Below are positions 7,938-16,335 of a stretch of 64,000 nt of DNA, one piece after another. The translations under genes were made by a program, and so were the position numbers. The stretch comes from Tellurirhabdus rosea (GTDB taxonomy: Bacteria; Bacteroidota; Bacteroidia; Cytophagales; Spirosomataceae): NCBI RefSeq assembly GCF_026278345.1, contig NZ_CP111085.1, positions 2,726,001 through 2,790,000 on the forward strand. The letters run 5' to 3'. Below the pieces are notes generated by a model. That model made no database searches and had not been told where the DNA came from. It was given only the letters and a program-made list of their open reading frames with translations. The stretch's first letter is position 1, and each line of letters begins with the position of its first letter.

Positions 7938-8669
7938 ATGCAGGTCGAAGTTTGCGCTTTTTCGCTGGATTCCTGCCGAATCGCGCAGGACAGCGGAGCC
8001 GACCGGATTGAACTCTGCGGCGGAGCGCCCGAAGGCGGCACTACGCCCAGTTACGGACTCATTCAGGCCGCCCGCGAGCTGCTGGTCATCGAACTATACG
8101 TGATGATTCGGCCGCGGGGCGGGGATTTCCTGTATACCGATCTGGAATTTGAAGTGATGCAGCGGGACGTGCGGAGTGCCCGGGCCTGTGAAGTCGATGG
8201 GCTCGTTTTTGGCCTGCTCCGCGCCGACGGAACGGTTGATGAAGAACGGACCCGGGAGCTGGTCGAGCTGGCTCATCCGCTGCCCGTCACGTTTCATCGG
8301 GCCTTCGACATGAGCCGCGACCCGGAGGAAGCCCTGGAGGCCGTTATCCGGACGGGCGCGAAGCGGATTTTAACGTCCGGTCAGCAGGCTTCCGCCGAAA
8401 AAGGCATTTTGCTGCTGGAAAAACTCGTAAAGCAGGCGGCAGGACGCATCCAGATCATGGCCGGAGCGGGCGTAACTCCCCAGAACGCCACCCGGATTGC
8501 CGCCACCGGCGTACAGGCCCTGCACCTGACCGGCAAAAAAGTAGAACCCAGCCCGATGACGTTCCGGCATCCCAGTCTTACCATGGCGTCGGTCGTCCCG
8601 GACGAATACGAACGGCTAGGCACTGATCCGGCGCTGATTCGCCAGTTAAGGTTGAAGGTTGAAATTTGA
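7938..8669 (+). CDS. cutC: CutC family protein (copper homeostasis)
   Basis: A 243-residue TIM-barrel protein. The start Q-V-E-V-C-A-F-S-L-D-S, the R-I-E-L-C-G-G-x-x-E-G-G-T-T-P-S-Y-G block, and M-I-R-P-R-G-G-D-F are CutC signatures. The family was linked genetically to copper tolerance in E. coli, but its chemistry is unsettled. It is separated by only 5 bp from the TetR gene, so it is co-transcribed. Its stop codon lies inside the left arm of the hairpin that follows. Confidence 0.9.
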   Translation: MQVEVCAFSLDSCRIAQDSGADRIELCGGAPEGGTTPSYGLIQAARELLVIELYVMIRPRGGDFLYTDLEFEVMQRDVRSARACEVDGLVFGLLRADGTVDEERTRELVELAHPLPVTFHRAFDMSRDPEEALEAVIRTGAKRILTSGQQASAEKGILLLEKLVKQAAGRIQIMAGAGVTPQNATRIAATGVQALHLTGKKVEPSPMTFRHPSLTMASVVPDEYERLGTDPALIRQLRLKVEI

Positions 8670-8732
8670 AGGTTTAACGTGCTCCGCCTCAATGCGAGTA
8701 GAGGGGCGGAGCCACGTTAAACCTTCAAATTT
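8662..8732. repeat. Long intergenic hairpin, 19-bp perfect arms, GCTCCGCCT apex
   Basis: Outer arms 8662-8680 and 8714-8732 are perfectly complementary (AAATTTGAAGGTTTAACGT). An inner GC-rich part (GCTCCGCCTC against GAGGGGCGGAGC) pairs with a small bulge. It fills the gap between the convergent cutC and symporter genes: the cutC stop is inside the left arm and the symporter stop begins two bases after the right arm. Confidence 0.85.
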
Positions 8733-8733
8733 C

Positions 8734-10398
8734 TTACCAGAAATACCCGTACAGGAACGTCAGAATCACGACGATGACCAGGGAGCCCAGCGCGAAGCCT
8801 GACCGCACCCGGAACATCGTGGCGTCGATTTCCAGCCCTTTCAGACTCGGGCGCTGCAAGCCCAGCACAAACATTACCGCCACGCAGATCAGGAAGATAA
8901 AGCCCATCTGGTCCAGGAAAGGAATTTCGTAGCGGCCGGCTTCCTGATTCAGGTAGGCAAAGCCGTAGGGTTGCAGACCCGACAGATCAAACGTTTCGGG
9001 CAGCAGGAATTTGAAGAACAGCGCCAGCAGAAAGCCGCCCACGATGGCGAACATGGCCCCGGCCGTATTGGTCCGCTTCCAGAAAAAGCCCATCAGAAAC
9101 GCCGCAAAGACACCCGGCGAAACCAGACCCGTCATTTCCTGAATGAACTGGAAGCCGCCTTTCTTGTCGATGCCCATGTACGGCGAGATGATGATGGCCA
9201 GAATCAGCGAAATCAGGATGGTGATCCGGCCAATCCGCACCAGCGTCCGCTCGGAAGCGTCCTTGTTGATAAATTTCTTGTAGATATCGAGCGTGTAAAT
9301 GGTCGAGATCGAGTTGGCTTTCCCGGCCAGCGAAGCCACAACCGCGGCGGTCAGGGCGGCAAACGAAAGTCCCTTCAGACCCGGGGGCAGCAGGTTCAGC
9401 AGCACCGGATAAGCGCGGTCCTGGTTCAGTTGGCCGTTGGTCAGCATTTCGGTCTGAAACAGGCCCTGCTGGTACAGCGTGTAGGCCGCAATGCCCGGAA
9501 TAACGACGATCAGCGGCATCAGCAGCTTCAGGAAAGCGGCGAAGAGAATACCGTTCCGGGCCGTTTTCAGGTCGGCACCCAGTGCGCGCTGGGTGATGTA
9601 CTGGTTACAGCCCCAGTAGTTCAGGTTCACAATCCACATCCCTCCGAAAAGGACAGTCAGGCCGGGTAAGGCCGCGTAATTCTGGTTGTTGCGCTCAAAA
9701 ATCATGTTGAAGTGATCGGCGGACTTGGACAGCATGAGGTCAAAGCCAGCGCCGAGGCCGTTCAGGCCGTTCTGCTCCGAAACCAGGTTTACGGCCAGAT
9801 AGGTCGTTGCCAGACCGCCCAGAATCAGGAAGAACACCTGAATCACGTCCGTGTAGCCGATTACCTTCATCCCGCCGATGGTGATGATGAGGGCGAAAAT
9901 AGCCAGGCTGATCATGCAGAACCAGAAATCAATCCCCGAGATGGTGGATACGGCCAGCGCGCCCAGAAACAGGATGGAGGTCAGGTTTACCAGCACGTAC
10001 AGAAACAGCCAGAAAACGGCCATAATCGTCGCGACGGTGTCGTTGTACCGCTGCCGCAGAAACTGGGGCATCGTGAAGATGTGATTCTTCAGGTAGATCG
10101 GCATGAAGAAAACGCCGACGATGATCAGCGTAGCGGCGGCCATCCATTCGTACGTGGCGATGGCGAGACCCATGGAAAACCCGTTGCCCGACATGCCGAT
10201 GAACTGCTCAGCGGAGATGTTGGAGGCGATCAGAGAAGTACCGATAGCCCACCAGGTCAGCGACCCTTCGGCCAGAAAAAAATCGGTGGACGACTGCTCT
10301 TTGTTTTGTTTTCGCTTGTAAATCCAGTAGCCGTAGGCCGCTACGATTACGAAATAAATGAAGAATACACTGTAATCAATTGCTTGTAATTGCTGCAT
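8734..10398 (-). CDS. Sodium:solute symporter (SSS family, sugar-transporter-like)
   Basis: A 554-residue integral membrane protein with about 13-14 hydrophobic helices and little else. The region S-L-T-W-W-A-I-G-T-S-L-I-A-S-N-I-S-A-E-Q-F-I-G-M-S-G (about 47-72) and the later G-L-S-F-A-A-L-T-A-A-V-V-A-S-L-A-G-K-A-N-S are sodium- and substrate-site segments typical of SGLT/vSGLT-like members. It probably takes up a sugar with Na+, but the substrate is not readable. Monocistronic; a one-mismatch -7 box (TATCTTTC) lies about 50 bp upstream. Confidence 0.88.
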   Translation of the reverse strand: MQQLQAIDYSVFFIYFVIVAAYGYWIYKRKQNKEQSSTDFFLAEGSLTWWAIGTSLIASNISAEQFIGMSGNGFSMGLAIATYEWMAAATLIIVGVFFMPIYLKNHIFTMPQFLRQRYNDTVATIMAVFWLFLYVLVNLTSILFLGALAVSTISGIDFWFCMISLAIFALIITIGGMKVIGYTDVIQVFFLILGGLATTYLAVNLVSEQNGLNGLGAGFDLMLSKSADHFNMIFERNNQNYAALPGLTVLFGGMWIVNLNYWGCNQYITQRALGADLKTARNGILFAAFLKLLMPLIVVIPGIAAYTLYQQGLFQTEMLTNGQLNQDRAYPVLLNLLPPGLKGLSFAALTAAVVASLAGKANSISTIYTLDIYKKFINKDASERTLVRIGRITILISLILAIIISPYMGIDKKGGFQFIQEMTGLVSPGVFAAFLMGFFWKRTNTAGAMFAIVGGFLLALFFKFLLPETFDLSGLQPYGFAYLNQEAGRYEIPFLDQMGFIFLICVAVMFVLGLQRPSLKGLEIDATMFRVRSGFALGSLVIVVILTFLYGYFW

Positions 10399-10494
10399 GA
10401 GTCTGTCAGGGCAGGAGGTATTAGGTTAGTAAAAGCACATTTTGAAAGCGAAAGATAGCAAATTCAGAAATTATCCTTTTTGTTTCTTGAAAAG

Positions 10495-11334
10495 TTACAA
10501 AATAATCGTGCGGTTCCGGTGAATGAACACCCGGTCGTTGAACACCAGATTCAGCGCTTTGGAAAGCACCAGTTTTTCCACATCACGGCCTTCGGTCGCC
10601 ATATCGCCGGCTGTTTGCCGGTGGTGCACCTCTTTGACATCCTGGGCGATAATGGGCCCTTCGTCGAGGTGGTTGTTCACAAAATGGGCCGTAGCGCCGA
10701 TGATCTTTACGCCCCGCTCATACGCCTGCCGGTATGGATTGGCCCCGATAAAGGCGGGCAGGAAGGAATGGTGGATGTTGATGATGCGGTTCGGAAAATG
10801 GTCTACGAACGCTGGGGTCAATACGCGCATGTATTTGGCCAGCACCAGGTATTCCGGCTCGTAGATGGCCAGCGTCCGCAGCATGGCCTCCTCGTGTTCC
10901 TCGCGGGTCCGGTGTTCGTGGGAGATGTAATGGAACGGAATCCCGAATTTGCTCACCAGCGGTTGAAGCGTATTGTAGTTGCTGACCACGGCCAGAATGT
11001 CGGCGTCCAGTTCGTCGAACGCGTAGCGGATCAGCAGTTCACCCAGGCAGTGGTGCTCCTTGGTGGCAAAAACGACGATGTTCTTCTTTTTCTTCGGATT
11101 GATGCGTAGGTTGACCTCCCCGGGCAGCGTCCGGCCCAGTTCGTCCAGTAGCGCCTCCCGGCCGAGTTCGCCCTCAAACTCGGTCCGCATGAAAAACTGC
11201 CGGTCGGGGCTTACGTATTCGTCATTCCGGATGATATTCAGGTTGTGGTTGTAAAGCACGCCGGTTACTTTATGAATCAGGCCCGTACTGTCGGGGCCGT
11301 CCATGAGCAGCACGTGCCGGGTTTCGGTGGACAT
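10495..11334 (-). CDS. purU: Formyltetrahydrofolate deformylase
   Basis: A 279-residue enzyme that hydrolyses 10-formyl-THF to THF and formate, balancing one-carbon pools and supplying formate for purine synthesis. An N-terminal ACT domain (residues 1-80, beginning R-H-V-L-L-M-D-G-P-D-S-T-G-L) is followed by the formyltransferase fold. The catalytic set is visible: Asn-Ile-His-His-Ser-Phe-Leu-Pro near residue 180 and the Asp of D-E-G-P-I-I near 225. It is divergent from glycogen synthase across about 140 bp. Confidence 0.94.
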   Translation of the reverse strand: MSTETRHVLLMDGPDSTGLIHKVTGVLYNHNLNIIRNDEYVSPDRQFFMRTEFEGELGREALLDELGRTLPGEVNLRINPKKKKNIVVFATKEHHCLGELLIRYAFDELDADILAVVSNYNTLQPLVSKFGIPFHYISHEHRTREEHEEAMLRTLAIYEPEYLVLAKYMRVLTPAFVDHFPNRIINIHHSFLPAFIGANPYRQAYERGVKIIGATAHFVNNHLDEGPIIAQDVKEVHHRQTAGDMATEGRDVEKLVLSKALNLVFNDRVFIHRNRTIIL

Positions 11335-11414
11335 AGATTGGAATGGGGTTGATTAGATTTTTAAAGTCGAAACGCTTTGTTGGGTGAAACACGCAACGGG
11401 CAGGAATAAAAAGC

Positions 11415-11422
11415 TATTTTTG
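11415..11422 (+). promoter_or_regulatory. Candidate -7 box (TATTTTTG) for glycogen synthase
   Basis: A TAnnTTTG match. If used, transcription would begin around 11428-11432, which makes a start codon at 11428 unlikely and favours the TTG at 11476. Confidence 0.4.
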
Positions 11423-11475
11423 TTGAATTGCCGAAATATACTAAGTTTAGTCGTCCCTATTCCAACCGTACCATT

Positions 11476-13293
11476 TTGGAACCGATTCTCCATACACAAA
11501 AGCGTAAGCTGTTACTTGAAGTTGCCTGGGAAGTTTGTAACCAGGTTGGCGGTATTTACACCGTAATCCGCTCAAAGGTGCCCTCGATGGTCGAGAAGTG
11601 GGGCGATGACTACATTGCGCTGGGACCTTATTTTCCCAATAAAGCCAACATTGAACTGGAGCCCATCCGGCACGACGACGGCACCGAAATCGGCCAGACG
11701 GTCGAAGCCATGCGCACGCTCGGATTTGAAGTACAATACGGATACTGGCTCGTTACGGGCAAGCCCCGGGTCGTTCTGTTTGGCCTCAACAGCCTTACTC
11801 CCGAACAGACCAACCGGGTAAAATACCTGCTCTGGGAACACCACGGCATCTCGACGCTGAATGCCGAGCCGCTTGTCAACCAAGTGGTTGCCTTCGGCGA
11901 AATGGTCCGCCTTTTTCTGACGATGCTGGCGGAAAATCACGCCCGCAAGCTCGACATTGCGGCCCATTTCCACGAATGGATGGCCAGCAGCGGCCTGCCC
12001 GAACTCCGGCGCGATAACGTCAAGGTGGCCACCATCTTCACGACCCACGCCACCATGCTGGGCCGGTATCTGGCCATGAATGAGTCGGGTTTTTACGGCA
12101 AGCTGCCCTTCTTCGACTGGGCCAAGGAGGCCCGCCATTACGGCATCGAAGCCCAGGCGACTATCGAACGGCTGGCCGCCCAGCAGTCGCACGTCTTCAC
12201 GACCGTGAGCGATGTTACGGCCCGCGAGTGCGAGGTTTTTCTCGGCCGCATTCCGGACCTGATTTTACCGAACGGACTTAATATTACCCGCTTTGCCGCC
12301 GTCCACGAATTTCAGAACCTGCACGTCAAATACAAGGAACGGATTCATGAATTTGTGATGGGGCACTTCTTCCAGAGCTATTCTTTCGATCTGGAAAAAA
12401 CACTGTATTTCTTCACCTCCGGCCGCTACGAATTCAGCAATAAAGGCTACGACCTGACGCTGGAGGCGCTGGCCCGGCTCAACTGGAAAATGCGGGAGGC
12501 GGGCATGGACATGACCGTCATTATGTTTCTGGTCACGAAGCAGCCGTACCACTCCATCGACCCGGACGTGCTGCACAGCCGCGCACTGCTCAACGAGATT
12601 CAGGAAACCTGCAAAGCTATCGAGGAGCAGATCGGAAACCAATTGTTCAAGGAGGCCGCCTCGCGCGAGGACATCGACTTGCCGGACCTGAACCAGTTTG
12701 TCGATGAATACTGGCGGCTCCGGCTGCGGCGGACGGTTCAGAGCTGGAAAACGCACAAACTGCCGCCTTTTGTTACGCACGATCTGGTGCAGGAGGACGA
12801 CATGGTGCGGTTTATCCGGCAGGTTAAGCTGATCAACAACGAGCAGGACCGCGTTAAAGTGGTTTACCATCCGGACTTCATTGCTTCAACTAATCCGCTC
12901 TTTGGTCTGGATTATGGGCAGTTTGTCCGGGGCTGCCACCTCGGCATTTTCCCGAGCTACTACGAGCCGTGGGGCTACACGCCGCTGGAATGCGTCGTGC
13001 GGGGCATTCCGACCGTGACGAGCGATTTGTCGGGCTTCGGCGATTTCATCCAGCAGATCATGCGGGATTACGAAAGCCGGGGTATTTACGTCGTCAACCG
13101 CAAGACGCAGAACTTCAACGAGGCCGCCGACCAGTTAGCCAACATCCTGTTCCGCTTTGTGCGCCTCTCGCAGCGCGACCGCATCGCCCAGCGGAACCGG
13201 GTCGAGAACATCTCCGACGTCTTCGACTGGACCAACCTGCGGAGTTACTACGACACGGCGCACGATCTGGCGCTGAAACGGAAGAAGCCGTAA
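11476..13293 (+). CDS. Glycogen synthase, GT3 (eukaryote-like) family
   Basis: About 605 residues; transfers glucosyl units to growing alpha-1,4-glucan. It is the GT3 animal/yeast type, not the GlgA type: L-L-L-E-V-A-W-E-V-C-N-Q-V-G-G-I-Y-T-V near the N-terminus, an H-F-H-E-W-M block, and the C-terminal Y-Y-E-P-W-G-Y-T-P-L-E, an E-x7-E motif. No ATG precedes the conserved start. In-frame TTG codons exist at 11428 and 11476; the second is chosen because a -7 box at 11415-11422 would leave no leader for the first. Followed by a small intrinsic terminator. Confidence 0.9.
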   Translation: MEPILHTQKRKLLLEVAWEVCNQVGGIYTVIRSKVPSMVEKWGDDYIALGPYFPNKANIELEPIRHDDGTEIGQTVEAMRTLGFEVQYGYWLVTGKPRVVLFGLNSLTPEQTNRVKYLLWEHHGISTLNAEPLVNQVVAFGEMVRLFLTMLAENHARKLDIAAHFHEWMASSGLPELRRDNVKVATIFTTHATMLGRYLAMNESGFYGKLPFFDWAKEARHYGIEAQATIERLAAQQSHVFTTVSDVTARECEVFLGRIPDLILPNGLNITRFAAVHEFQNLHVKYKERIHEFVMGHFFQSYSFDLEKTLYFFTSGRYEFSNKGYDLTLEALARLNWKMREAGMDMTVIMFLVTKQPYHSIDPDVLHSRALLNEIQETCKAIEEQIGNQLFKEAASREDIDLPDLNQFVDEYWRLRLRRTVQSWKTHKLPPFVTHDLVQEDDMVRFIRQVKLINNEQDRVKVVYHPDFIASTNPLFGLDYGQFVRGCHLGIFPSYYEPWGYTPLECVVRGIPTVTSDLSGFGDFIQQIMRDYESRGIYVVNRKTQNFNEAADQLANILFRFVRLSQRDRIAQRNRVENISDVFDWTNLRSYYDTAHDLALKRKKP

Positions 13294-13305
13294 GTGCTCT
13301 GTAGG

Positions 13306-13330
13306 TACGCAACAAATTGCGTATCTTTTT
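13306..13330 (+). terminator. Intrinsic terminator of glycogen synthase
   Basis: Stem TACGCAA/TTGCGTA with a 4-nt loop, followed by TCTTTTTTT. Confidence 0.65.
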
Positions 13331-13393
13331 TTAGCGGCGAATGTGACGTAGATCACAGATTTTCTTTTTGGCTACCCGTACCTTGCTGCGCAA

Positions 13394-13837
13394 ATGAATT
13401 TGCCCATGCTCAAAGGGACTAAATTATACAGCATTCTTTTCAACAAATGTCCCCGCTGTCAGGAAGGAGATTTTTTTGAGGGCCGTCAAGCGTTCAATCT
13501 GAAAACGTTTGACCGTATGCACAAAAAATGCCCGGTCTGCGGCCAGGATTACGAGCCGGAACCGGGCTTTTATTTTGGAGCCATGTACGTCAGCTACGCG
13601 CTGTACGTCGCTTTTACGATTTCCACCTTTGTACTGCTGGTGGTGTTGCTGGATGTGGACGTCATGAATTTTCTCTATTTTCTGCTACCGTGCATCGTCC
13701 TGCTGACGCCTTATTTTTTCCGGGTTGCGCGGCGCACTTGGATTAACTTCTTTGTGAGTTACAAACCCGATAAAGCCGCGCAGCAACAGAGTACTCTGAC
13801 TGGTAGTGCAGTCAATGACGAAGCGGTCAATATGTAA
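13394..13837 (+). CDS. DUF983 family membrane protein
   Basis: A 147-residue protein with two Cys pairs (C-P-R-C and C-P-V-C, about residues 19-50) forming a putative zinc ribbon, then two transmembrane helices (about 67-85 and 90-108), then a short basic segment and a polar tail. This matches DUF983, of unknown function and widespread in Bacteroidota and Alphaproteobacteria. Its last 11 bp overlap the tail of the convergent pseudogene. Confidence 0.85.
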   Translation: MNLPMLKGTKLYSILFNKCPRCQEGDFFEGRQAFNLKTFDRMHKKCPVCGQDYEPEPGFYFGAMYVSYALYVAFTISTFVLLVVLLDVDVMNFLYFLLPCIVLLTPYFFRVARRTWINFFVSYKPDKAAQQQSTLTGSAVNDEAVNM

Positions 13838-14244
13838 CCCTTCTGCCTTGTGCTCTAAGCAAGGAATCGAGACTCACCTCATAGCGCTTCTCTACCTGTC
13901 TTGACAAGTTGGGAACCTGTTCGGGGTCAATGTAAGGCAACTGATAACGGGGATGAAAGAGGTAGTCGTACCACCGCCGGAAGCGAAGCGGATTTTTAGC
14001 AAACGTACGGGTATAACACCGTGTCTGCGGGCATAAAGCGTGTCATTTTATAGTCATTAAAATTACTTCTCACTCCAGTAAAAGTAGGAGCAAAGTTGTT
14101 TATCTCCCACCAGTCGAACCCTTCTTTTGTGCTGTAATGGTAATTCGTGCCGAAGTCAGTTAGGAAACGTAATGGAGGGATGTTAAGCAATAAAGTTACT
14201 ACAAAGAATCCTACGCCTACCTTTCTCAAAACGTTGTTTCTCAC
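13827..14244 (-). pseudogene. Frameshifted small membrane protein (paralogue of the next gene)
   Basis: The intact frame (GTG start at 14244, an in-frame stop two codons upstream) gives 82 residues ending D-T-V-L-Y-P-Y-V-C. Removing one C from the CCC run near 14011 restores Y-R-T-F-A-K-N-P-L-R-F and continues without interruption to a stop at 13827, for 138 residues in all. The restored protein aligns along its whole length with the intact neighbour (N-terminal membrane segment, P-P-[LI]-R, D-T-x-L-Y-R-T-F, W-Y-D-Y-L-[FY]-H-P-R-Y-x-L-P-Y). So it is a single-base frameshift in a duplicated gene, or possibly a sequencing error. Function unknown. Confidence 0.8.
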
Positions 14245-14353
14245 CGATTAAAATGGTTTTTAGGGTTTGTTCGTCTGTTGCTTTTCTCTTAGAATCTTGT
14301 CATTTCTTGTAAATTTTATTGCGTAGTAAACCTAATATTCTGCTTAGGACGAA

Positions 14354-14749
14354 TTACCTATTAATACCTTGCAATGAGTCATATCGCTGCCGATACAATT
14401 CATAAATTTTTTCGTTCCGTTTAGGCATTTCATCCTTATTCATATAAGGAAGTTTATAGCGTGGATGATATAGATAGTCATACCAATTCCAAAATTTTAG
14501 TGCATTTTTCGAAAATGTTCGGTACAGAATAGTATCCCCTTTATCAGCTAATAAATACTTGTATTTAATGAAATTTGATTCTACATTTTTGTAAGGTGCG
14601 CCAAACGCTGGTAATTCCTCGAAAATTACTCCTTGCGCTGTGGAATAGACATGGTCTTTACCAAAGTATACTATCCAGCGTATTGGTGGCACATTCGACA
14701 AAAGAACTAATCCAGAAATAATAACGAATATTTTTATGCTCTTTTTCAT
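14354..14749 (-). CDS. Small membrane-anchored protein of unknown family
   Basis: 131 residues from the ATG at 14749: a basic N-terminus (M-K-K-S-I-K), one hydrophobic helix (about 7-24), then a soluble domain rich in Tyr and Lys with W-Y-D-Y-L-Y-H-P-R-Y-K-L-P-Y near residue 92. I do not recognise the family. It is a paralogue of the frameshifted gene just downstream, but is visibly more AT-rich than both that copy and the surrounding genes, which suggests a different origin or age. It lies 50 bp after a decayed lipoprotein gene with a Cys-protease-like C-terminus; a partner or immunity-like role is a guess from position. Confidence 0.65.
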   Translation of the reverse strand: MKKSIKIFVIISGLVLLSNVPPIRWIVYFGKDHVYSTAQGVIFEELPAFGAPYKNVESNFIKYKYLLADKGDTILYRTFSKNALKFWNWYDYLYHPRYKLPYMNKDEMPKRNEKIYELYRQRYDSLQGINR

Positions 14750-14799
14750 TATTGTCAAAATTATAGAACAAGGAATGAGCCTTGTTCTAATATAAATTT

Positions 14800-16254
14800 T
14801 TATTGACAAGCTTTGTAACTGATGCCAGGTTGATGAGTCGCCCGGTTCACGTTGGGATTCGACTGCCAGTTGCGCAGGTCCCACCCAAGCTGTCCCGGCG
14901 AGTAGCCGCTGCCTAAACCAATCTGCGCTATCGTTTTGGGGATGCTCAGCTGAGCCGCTTCCATGACCCGGATGACAAACGTGGTGCAGTTGAAATTAGC
15001 CAGGTGATAGGTAGCGTCTGAGTACATATCTATCCCGTACAGCGCCCCAGCAAACTGGCCGGGGGTTACGTCGGGATACGTAACATGAACAGTATAATTA
15101 TCCCTTGTCACATTGTCTCCATTGTCTTTTAATACTGGTGCTACAGGCTGTATCAAAGAAAGTGGTCCGTTGGCCGGATAGAAGCCGATTACCTGCGTTA
15201 TGCTTTCACTTGGATTGCTACGATTAGTTTTTGTTACCTCAATGCAGGTATGCCTATTGAATTATCAACTCCAATAGAAGAGCCACTGCCCGGCGACGGT
15301 TCCTGCACATGAACCGTGATAGAAAACTTAAATTGCTGTGCGTTCACAAACTAATTGCTTCCAAAGCAACGAAGATATGACTGAATGCTGTTGATAACGG
15401 GCGCACCCTGCCCACCAAAATTATACTGGACAGCTTGAGTACCCGTATTCCCTGTTCCGCCAATTCCAGTTGGCTCTCCCGGATTGCCAGTCGGGGTTCC
15501 TGTCGTTACGGTCCCACCCGGAGTAGCAAAACAATTAAAAGAAATATCTGTGTGGGTGTATTGCCATTCTGTACAAACGTCACCCACGCAAGTTCTTTCG
15601 TACCAGTCAATATACGTCGGCTGGCACACCAGATTAGGTTGCGCCATACGCGCGTTTTCTGTTACGGGGGAAACTTCCCCAATGTAATGTCCAATCTGAT
15701 AACGTGCCCCATACTGTAAGTTTTCATTCCAGTCAAAGAAAAGCACATAGCCCGTAAAGTCTTTTACAACCTGCCGGAAAGAGCTTTTGTCAAGAGCATG
15801 CTTCTTATCTTATTGATAAAAAATATACCAGAGGCCACCACTTTCATGATCAGGGAGCGATAATTCCCATTTTTGTCTCTGACAACTACATACTTTGTCA
15901 GAACCGTAATGTTTTCGTAGGGGTCCTCCCGATACACTGCATCCGGTTTGGAATGATCACGGTTTTTGCGGGCACCCTGAACCGCTTCGTAATCCAGCGG
16001 TAGTTCAACCACGGTTTCACCATTCAGCTCATAGCTTTCGCCTTTTTCCCATCTTGGTGTTTTGTTTTTTGATTTCGTTCCGGCGGTAACTCGGTTGTTT
16101 TTTCCGTAGCCTACCTTATCAAACCAGGCCTTCGCGGCCACAACGTGAGGGTCTGAGGATACCGGAGAAACCGGAAGTGTTTCTTTATCCTGCTCACAGG
16201 CATAGAAAGTGATTGATAGAACTAAAAAAGGAGAAACAGAATAAATCTTTTCAT
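14800..16254 (-). pseudogene. Decayed lipoprotein with C-terminal papain-like (NCTT) domain
   Basis: Four reading-frame breaks interrupt what was one gene. An ATG at 16254 starts a lipoprotein signal that needs one more T in the T6 run near 16222 to continue into F-Y-A-C-E-Q. The frame then runs A-K-A-W-F-D-K ... P-R-W-E-K-G to about 15810, where a shift is needed to reach D-K-S-S-F-R-Q-V-V-K-D-F-T-G-Y-V-L-F-F-D-W-N-E-N. A TAG at 15351 interrupts it, and another shift near 15245 joins G-V-D-N-S-I-G to the last part. The C-terminus holds N-F-N-C-T-T-F-V-I-R-V, resembling a Cys-nucleophile motif of papain-like folds. The layout matches a lipoprotein family expanded in Spirosoma relatives; function unknown. 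Confidence 0.75.
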
Positions 16255-16292
16255 AAAGAAGACAGGCGTTTTGATTAGGTGATTACTTTACC

Positions 16293-16310
16293 AAAAGTGC
16301 AATCACTTTT
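16293..16310. promoter_or_regulatory. Perfect palindrome AAAAGTG-N4-CACTTTT
   Basis: A 7+4+7 bp perfect inverted repeat in the 77-bp spacer between the Crp/Fnr gene and the lipoprotein pseudogene, 39 bp before the latter's ATG. Its size fits an operator for a dimeric regulator. Confidence 0.45.
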
Positions 16311-16321
16311 CAACACCTGCC

Positions 16322-16335
16322 TTGACATATATCAA
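16322..16335. promoter_or_regulatory. FNR-box-like palindrome TTGACATATATCAA
   Basis: Matches the FNR/CRP-family consensus TTGAT-N4-ATCAA at 9 of 10 fixed positions. It overlaps the stop codon of the Crp/Fnr-family regulator gene and lies about 70 bp upstream of the lipoprotein pseudogene, so it could be a site for that regulator. Confidence 0.45.

Noticed and set aside
14354..14884. Longer start for the small membrane protein (176 codons)
   Set aside because: The upstream 45 codons overlap the tail of the pseudogene and lack a signal; the ATG at 14749 gives a clean N-terminal membrane helix matching the paralogue.
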